NCBI RefSeq assembly: GCF_041379765.1
Contig: NZ_CP166919.1
Span: 2,480,001-2,544,000 of the forward strand
Direction: 5' to 3'
Source of the DNA: Thalassotalea sp. Sam97
GTDB lineage: Bacteria > Pseudomonadota > Gammaproteobacteria > Enterobacterales > Alteromonadaceae
Length of the DNA: 64,000 nt
Shown here: piece after piece, positions 7,535 to 15,031 of the stretch
Position numbering within the stretch: the stretch's first letter is position 1
How the letters are laid out: the number at the start of each line of letters is the position of its first letter
Translations under genes and position numbers: made by a program
The notes under the pieces: generated by a model
The model's input: only the letters and a program-made list of their open reading frames with translations
Told to the model about the DNA's origin: nothing
Database searches by the model: none

Positions 7535-9267
7535 ATGCAACTTAATGCTCAAATTTGTCAGCAAGCAAGATTGTCACGCGACAAACGTTTTGATGGCAAA
7601 TTTTATACCGCGGTGATAACCACAGGCATATACTGCCGCCCAACGTGTCCCGCGGGACCTGCACTGGAAGATAATGTTCGTTACTTTCATACCGCCGCGC
7701 AAGCGGAAATTTATGGATTTACCGCCTGTAAACGCTGCAAACCGGAATTATCTCCTAACCAGCCAATAGAACAGCCTATTGGTCGCGCCGTTAACGCGAT
7801 TGTAACGAACCCAAGCTTATCTGTATCCATGCTCGCAGAGCAGTTACAGTTAAGTGAAAGGCAATTACAGCGCCTATTTCAGCATCAGTTTGGTGTTAGT
7901 CCAAAACGTTTTATTCGCCAGCAACGGTTAATTAACGCACGCCGGTTATTATTACATTCTTCTCTGGCTATCGGCGACATAGCTTATATCGCAGGCTTCA
8001 CATCACAACGCAGCTTTAACGAGCATGTAAAACAAACATATCGACTGTCACCACGCCAAATACGCCAACAAGCGAGCAACACGTGCGAAAATTTTGTCCG
8101 TATCAAATTGCCATATCAAGGTCAGTATAACTGGGATTTGATGCTGAACTTTTTTAGGCAACGAGCCATTACCGGGCTTGAGGTGGTCAACAGTGAATAC
8201 CTACGTGCTTTTCAATTAACGGATGTTCAAGGCCATATCACCAGCCACGGTTGGTTTAGGGTAATACCAATCACATTAAGTTATTGCTTACTCAGTGAGA
8301 ATTTAAAGGCTTTTAAGCAAGGCTTTGATTGCAGAGAATGGTTATTCCATTGTCAAAATCAGTTACGCAGCATAAAAGCCTTTAAAACTCACCCGTAGGG
8401 AGTTTACCAGAGGCTCATTTACGGTCCTATATTTCATTAATATAGAATGACTATATCAATGAAATCTATGTTGTAACTGAACCTCTGCCCTAACTCTGAG
8501 TTGGGCACAAACTTAGTGTAATTGGTATAAGCAACCCCGACCCGAGCTTGTCTTATTTGCAAGTAGATGTGCAGATGAATCACTATCGACGTTTACCCGA
8601 AGTCTTAGCACGTATTCGTGTTATGTTTGATGTCGACTGCGATCTAAATACCGTCAAAGGGCATTTAAGCAAGGATGATGTGCTCGCACCATTAGTGCAA
8701 CGTTATGCTGGCTTGCGACTTCCAGGTTGCATTGATGTCTTAGAATTTTCAATTCGAGCGATTCTAGGTCAGCAAATTAGCGTTAAAGCCGCAACCACAT
8801 TAGCACAGCGAATTTGTAGGCGTTATGGCAATAAGCTTGACGAAAAATTGGATTACCCTGCAGGCATTAAGCGCAACTTTCCATCTTTAGCGCGACTTCT
8901 TGATGCTGATTTTGCAAATTTAGGACTGACAAACACGCGCATGGCCACGTTACAGCGCTGGCTAAGTTTTTATCAACAAAACCCGTCACAATTTGTTAAT
9001 GTAACCGACAGTGACGATTTCGAGCGCTGTGTATGCCAACTAAAGGGCATTGGTCCTTGGACGGCTAATTACTTAGCGATGCGTGGTTTAAGTTTGCCCG
9101 ACGCCTTTCCGGCTAAAGATTTGGGCATTATCAAAGCGTTGTCAAATCAACAACAATGCAAAGAGCGAATCACCACAAAAGAAATCAATTTAATGGCACA
9201 ATCGTGGCGGCCATGGCGAGCCTATGCGGCTATATACCTGTGGCAATCGCTGAGTGATACTCATTAA
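7535..9267 (+). pseudogene. Ada-AlkA fusion (methylated-DNA repair), disrupted by a MITE
   Basis: Two neighbouring ORFs are halves of one gene. The first half has the Ada zinc/methyl-acceptor domain (GIYCRPTCPA, FTACKRCKP), an AraC-type helix-turn-helix (about residues 85-185) and the start of the AlkA N-terminal domain. The second half (readable from about 8530) has the AlkA glycosylase core: RAILGQQISVKAA, the helix-hairpin-helix GIGPWTANY and the catalytic Asp in AKDLGI. A 263-bp element plus a 3-bp duplication separates them and causes a stop at 8398. Removing 266 bp joins the frames into HGWFRVSNPDPSLSYLQV, as expected for the family, giving a 488-aa protein. The start is placed at ATG 7535 because the upstream in-frame ATG (7484) lies in a hairpin. 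The glycosylase is probably lost; the Ada/AraC half may still be made with 41 odd residues from the element. Confidence 0.9.
8265..8527. mobile_element. 263-bp MITE inserted in the ada-alkA gene
   Basis: The terminal inverted repeats are TACCAATCACATTAAGT (8265-8281) and ACTTAGTGTAATTGGTA (8511-8527), 15 of 17 matching. TAA at 8262-8264 and 8528-8530 is the target-site duplication. The interior has a perfect 14-bp inverted repeat (TTTAAAGGCTTTTA at 8302-8315 with its complement at 8373-8386) and further weaker hairpins. There is no transposase gene, so it must have moved in trans. Precise removal of element plus one TAA restores the host reading frame. Confidence 0.9.
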
Positions 9268-9349
9268 AATAGTAGCACTTAAGCCATGACTTTTTTACTT
9301 GGGCATGTCCTGGTAAAGTGATTAACCTTAGATTACCTGTAGAAACTTT

Positions 9350-9844
9350 ATGATCCATTATCAAATCATCACAACCCCTTTAGGCGATCTTGCTGTTGTC
9401 GCCGATGAACACGGTATTTGCCAAGTCGCATTTCAGCAAGGTAAGGCAGCCATTACCATCACCTCACAGATGCAGCCAGACAGTGCATCAGCGCCAGCTC
9501 ACCTGCAACAGGCGATAACACAGCTTAACGAGTATTTTCAAGGTACTCGCCAGACGTTTGAACTACCTCTGTCGCAGCCTGGTACGCCATTTCAACAACG
9601 GGTTTGGCATGCTCTGACACATATTAAGTACGGTAAAACCAGCAGTTACGCAGGGCTTGCTGAAGAAATCAACAATCCGCGTGCCGTTCGTGCGGTTGGC
9701 ACCGCTAATGGTGCTAATAAAATAGCCATTATTGTTCCTTGCCATCGGGTGATAGGTAAAGATAAAACATTAACTGGCTACGCCGGCGGTATGGCGCTTA
9801 AAGCCAAACTGTTGATGCATGAAGGTGCGTACTTTAAGCCTTAA
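9350..9844 (+). CDS. ogt: Methylated-DNA-[protein]-cysteine S-methyltransferase (Ogt-type)
   Basis: 164 aa, the usual length for Ogt. It removes methyl groups from O6-methylguanine or O4-methylthymine onto its own cysteine in a single-use reaction. The acceptor Cys is in VPCHRVIGKD, preceded by the helix-turn-helix part (GKTSSYAGLAEEINNPRAVR) and followed by GYAGGMALKAKLL. It follows the disrupted ada-alkA gene by 82 bp on the same strand, making an alkylation-repair pair. No strong ribosome site precedes the ATG. Confidence 0.95.
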   Translation: MIHYQIITTPLGDLAVVADEHGICQVAFQQGKAAITITSQMQPDSASAPAHLQQAITQLNEYFQGTRQTFELPLSQPGTPFQQRVWHALTHIKYGKTSSYAGLAEEINNPRAVRAVGTANGANKIAIIVPCHRVIGKDKTLTGYAGGMALKAKLLMHEGAYFKP

Positions 9845-10001
9845 TTAAACGTTAATTGAGGCTTAATTAACTTTGACAAAACTTTAGTAATTATCGACAA
9901 TCTGAAGCGAACACTCTTAGCGAAAACGACTGTTGCTAAAGAGAGCACGCTTTATCTGCAACGCACTGGCAATTTACGCCCCGCATTTCAAGAGACGTTT
10001 T

Positions 10002-10373
10002 ATGGAAATCATCATTCCTGTACTGGCTGTACTATTACTTATTTGGATGAGTTGGCGCTTAGTGCAAGCAAAACGCTACAACCGCTTTATTGATTGGCTG
10101 ATGGGCGATATCAAACCACAACTATTGGCGGTAATTAAACAAGAGTTGATTGACTCGCGTAGCCCTGACTTGCCTAATAACGACTGCCATATTGATGCGT
10201 GTTGTTACTATTATGGCCAATATCCGGTGCGGGTGCTTGAAGCGGCATTACAACGTAGCATCATCAGCGAAGACTGGTTAAATAATCGAGAAAACAAACG
10301 CCATATGCAACATTTACTGTTTGTGCAAGCCGCGTACCGTATTAGTGAAAAACCGTGCAACAGCAGGTCATAA
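10002..10373 (+). CDS. Small membrane-anchored hypothetical protein
   Basis: 123 aa from the ATG at 10002, which has AGAGACG about seven bases upstream; the longer in-frame start at 9933 has no such site. One N-terminal membrane segment (IIIPVLAVLLLIWMSW) is followed by a soluble part with three close Cys residues (NDCHIDACCYYYG) and a basic, Gln-rich end. No family is recognised. It stands alone before a bidirectional terminator. Confidence 0.65.
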   Translation: MEIIIPVLAVLLLIWMSWRLVQAKRYNRFIDWLMGDIKPQLLAVIKQELIDSRSPDLPNNDCHIDACCYYYGQYPVRVLEAALQRSIISEDWLNNRENKRHMQHLLFVQAAYRISEKPCNSRS

Positions 10374-10430
10374 TCGCTCATTGCTCGGTCAACGATTACG
10401 CTAAGCTGAAAATAACGCTCTGCAAACAAT

Positions 10431-10457
10431 AAAGCCCGATATTTATCGGGCTTTATA
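10431..10457. terminator. Bidirectional terminator between the hypothetical gene and rluB
   Basis: AAAGCCCGATA, TT, TATCGGGCTTT with A/T-rich flanks on both sides. It serves the convergent plus-strand gene ending at 10373 and the minus-strand rluB ending at 10499. Confidence 0.8.
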
Positions 10458-10498
10458 ATACAACGGCTTATTAGATACGCTACTAACGACTTGTGCGA

Positions 10499-11371
10499 TT
10501 AACGACCTTTACGGCGAGGTTGTGCTGTATCTTGGCCACGACGTTGCTGATGCTTTTTCACATTCTTACGAATTTTACGACTCTTATTATGATCAATGCC
10601 TTTTTCATCGACTTTAATTTTCGATTGCGTTTCCGGCTTTAATTGAACCAATTTACGGTAGTAATTCACATCTTTAAGGCCGAGTTCAACCCAACCACCT
10701 AGTGGTAGACGACGCTCCATCTGCAAATCACCGTAACGAACACGTATAAGTCGACTAACCTGCACGTCTTGACTTTCCCACAAGCGTCTTACTTCGCGAT
10801 TTCGGCCTTCAGTTAACACAACGTGGAACCAATGGTTACGGCCTTCGCCACCTTTGTAGGTGATCTTTTTGAATTTGGCCATGCCATCTTCTAATTGCAC
10901 ACCATGGCGCAAGCGTTGTAGCATCGCTTCATCAATTTCACCAAACACGCGTACGGCGTACTCACGCTCTACTTCATGCGAAGGATGCATTAGTCGGTTA
11001 GCTAACTCACCATCATTGGTAAAAATCAACATACCTGAAGTGTTAATATCGAGACGACCTACCGCAACCCAGCGACTGCCTTCTATTTTAGGTAACCGAT
11101 CAAATACTGTCGGGCGTCCTTCCGGATCTTTACGGGTACACATCTCACCTTCTGGTTTATTGTAAACCAAAATACGACACGGTTGCTCAGCTGCGGCTGC
11201 AATTTTAACGGTATGACCATCGACGCGGATTTGCTCGGTACCATCAACTCGGTCACCTAAAAATGCCGTTTTACCATCGACACTGACTCGACCGGCACTG
11301 ATCAGCGCTTCCATTTCTCGGCGTGACCCTCTACCCGCTCGGGCTAAAACTTTTTGTAACTTTTCAGACAT
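10499..11371 (-). CDS. rluB: 23S rRNA pseudouridine(2605) synthase RluB
   Basis: 290 aa, matching E. coli RluB in length. An N-terminal S4 RNA-binding domain (KVLARAGRGSRREMEALI) precedes the RsuA/RluB catalytic domain. The catalytic Asp is in GRLDINTSGMLIFTNDG, and LTEGRNREVRRLW is the family's basic motif. The C-terminal tail is rich in Lys/Arg/Gln. It follows scpB by two bases, so scpA-scpB-rluB are one transcript. RluE/RluF are alternatives, but the operon and tail favour RluB. Confidence 0.93.
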   Translation of the reverse strand: MSEKLQKVLARAGRGSRREMEALISAGRVSVDGKTAFLGDRVDGTEQIRVDGHTVKIAAAAEQPCRILVYNKPEGEMCTRKDPEGRPTVFDRLPKIEGSRWVAVGRLDINTSGMLIFTNDGELANRLMHPSHEVEREYAVRVFGEIDEAMLQRLRHGVQLEDGMAKFKKITYKGGEGRNHWFHVVLTEGRNREVRRLWESQDVQVSRLIRVRYGDLQMERRLPLGGWVELGLKDVNYYRKLVQLKPETQSKIKVDEKGIDHNKSRKIRKNVKKHQQRRGQDTAQPRRKGR

Positions 11372-11373
11372 GT

Positions 11374-11973
11374 CTATGCTCTTTCATGTTGCGTTGCCTT
11401 CTCGGCAAGTTGTGCATCTTCGATATTAGTATTGATATCGAGTTCGGTTATATCCATCAATGCTGGCAGTTGTGCCAAAGACGATAATGAAAAATAATCG
11501 AGGAATTCTTTGGTTGTTGCAAGTAAAGCTGGTCGTCCTGGCACGTCTTTATGACCGACAATACGAATCCAATCCCGCTCTTGCAATGTTCTAATTATAT
11601 AACTACTGACCGAAACTCCGCGAATATCTTCGATTTCGCCACGAGTTATCGGCTGTCGATAAGCGATCAAGGCAAGAGTTTCGAGTAAAGCACGAGAATA
11701 TTTGGGTGCTTTTTCCTTAAATAACAGAGCAATATAATCACTATATTGCTGCCTTGCTTGAAATCGATAGCCTGATGCGACCTCGACCAATTCAATTGCG
11801 CGGCGATCATAATCGTTTTGTAGCTGTTGTAAAATAGCTATAAGCCGATTTTTTGATAATTTTTGCGTATCATCAAGGGTTTCCTGCAACGTTGTTAGCG
11901 ATAATGGCACCGCCGAAACGAACAACATGGCTTCGATAATCCCTTTTAATGTGTCGTCATCATATTTTGTCAT
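11374..11973 (-). CDS. scpB: Segregation and condensation protein B
   Basis: 199 aa. ScpB forms tandem winged-helix domains and dimerises on the kleisin ScpA in the SMC-ScpAB complex that organises chromosomes. Family motifs include IIEAMLFVSAVPLS at the start and ETLALIAYRQPITRGEIEDIRGV in the second winged helix. Its ATG overlaps the scpA stop by one base. No smc gene is in the window. Presence of ScpAB instead of MukBEF is common in Alteromonadales. Confidence 0.94.
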   Translation of the reverse strand: MTKYDDDTLKGIIEAMLFVSAVPLSLTTLQETLDDTQKLSKNRLIAILQQLQNDYDRRAIELVEVASGYRFQARQQYSDYIALLFKEKAPKYSRALLETLALIAYRQPITRGEIEDIRGVSVSSYIIRTLQERDWIRIVGHKDVPGRPALLATTKEFLDYFSLSSLAQLPALMDITELDINTNIEDAQLAEKATQHERA

Positions 11974-12842
11974 TATTTACCCTGCGCTAACCTAACCTGA
12001 ATAGGACCAAACACTTGCGCTTGAACACACTCAACTAAGGTCTCTTTAAGCAACTCAAGTAGTGCTAAAAACGTTACCACCACGCCCGCTTTACCTTCGT
12101 TATGATCAAATAGTTGTGAAAATTCACAATAGCTGTGCTCATCTAGCATCGCTAAAATCGCGGTCATACGCTCCCGCGTCGACAAACTTTCGCGCTGTAT
12201 ATGATGATGCTCAAACGCTGCAGCACGTTTTAATATCGCCCGCATCGCCATTACTAAATCTTGTAAGTCCACATCAGCCTGCACCAACTTGGGCTTAAAC
12301 TCGGCCGGCAACGCAACACTGGCTTCAAAATGATCTCGCTCTAAGCGAGGTAGTTTATCAATTTTTTCAGCAGCGTCTTTAATGACTTCATATTCTTGTA
12401 GGCGTCTAACCAATTCTGCGCGCGGATCACCTTCTTCTTCTTCAACATCGGTTTTCGGTAGTAACAAACGCGATTTAATTTCCGCCAATATCGCTGCCAT
12501 CACCAAATATTCTGCCGCCAATTCCAATTTGAGATCTTTCATTAACTCAACGTATTCCATATATTGGCGAGTGATTTCAGCAATGGGTAAATCAACAATA
12601 TCAAATTTTTGTTTTCGAATAAGGTAAAGCAATAAATCAAGAGGCCCTTCAAATGCTTCAAGAATAACTTCTAACGCATCGGGGGGGATAAACAAGTCTT
12701 GTGGCCTTTCGATGACCGCTTCACCATGCACAAACGCAAGCGGTAACACCTGTTGCACCATATCATCAGTTTTTGCTTGGCTTGCCGAGGCCATTACGTT
12801 AGTACGGTTCTTCGCTTGTGTATGCGTCTGTTGAGTCGTCAT
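11973..12842 (-). CDS. scpA: Segregation and condensation protein A (kleisin)
   Basis: 289 aa. The kleisin subunit of SMC-ScpAB; its conserved N-terminal block is FEGPLDLLLYLIRKQKFDI followed by DLPIAEITRQYMEYVELM. The C-terminal winged helix ends in VECVQAQVFGPIQVRL. The first 45 or so residues (Thr/Gln/Ala-rich) are poorly conserved. A later Met (MASASQ or MVQQVL) could be the true start, so the 5' end is uncertain by up to about 30 codons. Confidence 0.93.
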   Translation of the reverse strand: MTTQQTHTQAKNRTNVMASASQAKTDDMVQQVLPLAFVHGEAVIERPQDLFIPPDALEVILEAFEGPLDLLLYLIRKQKFDIVDLPIAEITRQYMEYVELMKDLKLELAAEYLVMAAILAEIKSRLLLPKTDVEEEEGDPRAELVRRLQEYEVIKDAAEKIDKLPRLERDHFEASVALPAEFKPKLVQADVDLQDLVMAMRAILKRAAAFEHHHIQRESLSTRERMTAILAMLDEHSYCEFSQLFDHNEGKAGVVVTFLALLELLKETLVECVQAQVFGPIQVRLAQGK

Positions 12843-12872
12843 AGATTAGATCGCCACGCTAGCCATAGATGA

Positions 12873-13493
12873 TTAGCTAAACGGTTGTGGATCGCCTTCA
12901 CCAAGTCGAATAATTTCTGCATAGCCCTCGCTAAAATCAACGACCGTGGTCGGTCGCTCACTTAAGTAGCCACCATTGAGTATCAACTCAACCTGTTTGG
13001 TTAATGTGTCGCGGATAATCTCAGGGTCGAATTCCGCTTGCACACTACCCGGTAAAATTAATGAGGTCGACATCAACGGCTCGCCAAGCTCCGCTAATAG
13101 GTCTTGGGCAATTTTATTATCCGGAATACGAATACCAATAGTTTTCTTTTTTGGGTTTAATAACCTACGCGGTACCTCTTTGGTGCCTTTAAAAATGAAG
13201 GTATAAGGACCTGGGGTATTATTTTTCAATAGTCGAAAGTTAGCATTATCGACTCGGGCATATTCAGACAACTGCGATAAGTCACGACAAACCAGAGTAA
13301 AGTTGTGATCTTTATCGATATCTCTGATACGACAAATCCTATCTAACGCTTTTTTATCGCCTAAATGGCAACCTAACGCATAGCCTGAATCGGTTGGATA
13401 TACGATGACACCACCTTGACGAATGATTTCAACCGCTTGTTTTAATAAACGCGGTTGTGGGTTATCAGGGTGAATATAGAAAAACTGACTCAT
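12873..13493 (-). CDS. yciO: YciO, Sua5/YrdC-family protein
   Basis: 206 aa, same length as E. coli YciO. Sua5/YciO/YrdC-fold proteins bind L-threonine and nucleotide in threonylcarbamoyladenylate synthesis. YciO is a paralogue whose own role is less certain. Seen motifs: GGVIVYPTDSGYALGC near the N-terminus, KDHNFTLVC, and SLILPGS. It lies nine bases after rnm on the same strand, the order also found next to trp in E. coli. Confidence 0.92.
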   Translation of the reverse strand: MSQFFYIHPDNPQPRLLKQAVEIIRQGGVIVYPTDSGYALGCHLGDKKALDRICRIRDIDKDHNFTLVCRDLSQLSEYARVDNANFRLLKNNTPGPYTFIFKGTKEVPRRLLNPKKKTIGIRIPDNKIAQDLLAELGEPLMSTSLILPGSVQAEFDPEIIRDTLTKQVELILNGGYLSERPTTVVDFSEGYAEIIRLGEGDPQPFS

Positions 13494-13502
13494 GCTCTTT
13501 CC

Positions 13503-14381
13503 TTAATTCCAGTGCTGCCACACCCGTGGTACTTCGCTGTCCAGCTGTAAATGACGGCCTAATTCCGTCCAGCGCCCTGGCGCATGAAAATCAGAACCAA
13601 CCGACGCCTGTAATTGATATTCATTGCATAATTGCAGTAATAATTGTCGTTGCTGATCATTCATTTGTGGCGAAGCAACTTCCATAGCATCACCGTTTAC
13701 GTCTTTAAAATCAACAATTAAGCGCCTTAGCCATTTGGTTGACAAGTCATACTTCATTGGATGAGCAATAACGGCTTTACCACCGGCGGCATGAATAGTC
13801 GCAACGGCTTTGGCAATATCGCACCATAACGGCTTAACATAGGCACGCTGACCTTTACCTATGTACTTATCAAAAGCCTTTTGCATCGAACTGACAGCCC
13901 CTCGTTCAAGTAACACTCGCGCAAAATGCGCACGAGTAATCGTGCCGCCTTGGGCATATTGCTTCGCGTGTATATCGCAATCGGCAAAACCGGCTTTGGC
14001 GAGCTTGTTCGCCATCAGCACCGCCCGCTGTTCACGAGCGTGTTGCTGTTGCGCTATCAACGCCAGTAAACTTGGATTATCAACATCGACATTTAAACCA
14101 ACGATATGGATTTCAAAGTTATTCCACATCGTCGATATTTCAATACCACTAATTAAACGCAATGCTAATTGTTGCTCTTCTATATAACTTTTCGCTATAG
14201 GGTAGGCGCTTATGGTGTCATGGTCGGTGATTGCAAGTTGCTCAATTTGAAAGTTGGAAGCCCTAAATACCAGCTCTTGTGGCGACAAAGCACCATCGGA
14301 GCAGGTCGTATGCGAATGCAAATCGACCCTAATTGAGCGGTGATCGTGAGAATTTTTTTTCATCTCTTCTGTTGACTTCAT
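13503..14381 (-). CDS. rnm: RNase AM (Rnm/YciV), PHP-domain 5'-3' exoribonuclease
   Basis: A PHP-domain metal phosphoesterase, known in E. coli to mature 5' ends of rRNAs and to act on short oligonucleotides and 3',5'-bisphosphates. Metal-ligand motifs are DLHSHTTCSDG, AITDHDT, the His in KAVIAHPMKYD, and GSDFHAPGRW near the C-terminus. Start uncertain: ATG 14381 (MKSTEEMKKN) gives 292 aa, ATG 14363 gives 286 aa, close to the family length; the longer frame to 14480 is unlikely. It is divergent from trpL, with yciO following, as in enterobacteria. Confidence 0.92.
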   Translation of the reverse strand: MKSTEEMKKNSHDHRSIRVDLHSHTTCSDGALSPQELVFRASNFQIEQLAITDHDTISAYPIAKSYIEEQQLALRLISGIEISTMWNNFEIHIVGLNVDVDNPSLLALIAQQQHAREQRAVLMANKLAKAGFADCDIHAKQYAQGGTITRAHFARVLLERGAVSSMQKAFDKYIGKGQRAYVKPLWCDIAKAVATIHAAGGKAVIAHPMKYDLSTKWLRRLIVDFKDVNGDAMEVASPQMNDQQRQLLLQLCNEYQLQASVGSDFHAPGRWTELGRHLQLDSEVPRVWQHWN

Positions 14382-14537
14382 GAGCAAATTCGTTTTTTCT
14401 ATAAGAAAGCCTATTTTACGTGCAATCCACAGTAAATGACAGGTATAAATGACTGGCGCGATACGTACGCCTTTAGGCAATGCTTAGACGCTGGTTAAAA
14501 GGCAGATACAAATAGATTAGAAACGGCAAGTACAACA

Positions 14538-14594
14538 ATGAAGAAACACAATATCGCAATGACTAACATTTGGTGGTGGCATAACCTGACATAA
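14538..14594 (+). CDS. trpL: trp operon leader peptide
   Basis: An 18-codon ORF with three consecutive Trp codons (TGG TGG TGG at 14571-14579) near its end: MKKHNIAMTNIWWWHNLT. It is followed at once by the antiterminator/terminator sequences at 14594-14656. This is the classical arrangement of a ribosome-controlled Trp attenuator, in which stalling at the Trp codons when charged tRNA-Trp is scarce allows read-through into trpE. Confidence 0.92.
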   Translation: MKKHNIAMTNIWWWHNLT

Positions 14595-14656
14595 GTGGGT
14601 TGTGTGTTTCGTTGTATCTATATCGTCACAAAACCCGCTCTTTAGCGGGTTTTTTT
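14594..14656 (+). promoter_or_regulatory. trp attenuator with mutually exclusive hairpins
   Basis: Segment 2 (AGTGGGTT, 14594-14601, just after the trpL stop) can pair with segment 3 (AACCCGCT, 14632-14639) with one G.T pair, forming the antiterminator. Segment 3 can instead pair perfectly with segment 4 (AGCGGGTT, 14644-14651), forming a terminator with a seven-T run (14650-14656). No TrpR operator of the E. coli type was recognised upstream. Confidence 0.88.
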
Positions 14657-14890
14657 GTACATGGATGTACTTATGCTGACGAGTTATGGAGGGCGCAAGG
14701 AAGAGCTTGTATAAGGATGTAATTCTGCTGACAAGCCAAGCAAGCTGGCAGCATATATCGCAAACAAAGTGAATGAATATTTGTGAGTCAGACAGCTCTG
14801 CTCGCAGTAGTAAAAACAAATAGCGAAGGCCGACGTTACTAGCATTCTTTTCTATAACAGGCTTAGCCTCAACATAAAGATTAAAGAAAG
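14657..14890. other. Extra leader between the trp attenuator and the second Trp-rich ORF
   Basis: There is no gene in this 234-bp stretch. It holds an imperfect direct repeat, 21 bp at 14663-14683 and 14715-14735 (18 of 21 matching, core GGATGTA...TGCTGAC). AGCTTGT (14704-14710) can pair with either of two downstream ACAAGC/CAAGCT segments, so alternative hairpins are possible. The function is unknown. Confidence 0.5.
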
Positions 14891-15031
14891 ATGATGAAAT
14901 ATTTAGTAAAAACTTGGTTTATTTGGTGGCATCAAACACAAAACGTAAGACAAACAACAATGAGATTTTCACGATTTGAGGTCAACTATGACAGCACAAC
15001 AGAACAATACAGATATCACGCCATCACTTAA
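14891..15031 (+). CDS. Second Trp-rich leader ORF overlapping the trpE start
   Basis: 46 codons beginning ATGATG after an A-rich AAAGAAAG. Its first residues are MMKYLVKTWFIWWHQTQ, with Trp codons at 14915-14917 and 14924-14929. The WFIWWH segment resembles the IWWWH of trpL, suggesting a copy or a second regulatory peptide. The frame runs out of phase through the trpE ribosome site and start (14988) and stops at 15031, 44 bases inside trpE. No terminator follows it. Translation is not proven. Confidence 0.5.
   Translation: MMKYLVKTWFIWWHQTQNVRQTTMRFSRFEVNYDSTTEQYRYHAIT

Noticed and set aside
14401..14537. trp promoter and TrpR operator
   Set aside because: TATAAA (14444) and TACAAA (near 14508) are possible -10 elements but lack convincing -35 partners; no CTAG-type TrpR palindrome was found, so none is annotated.
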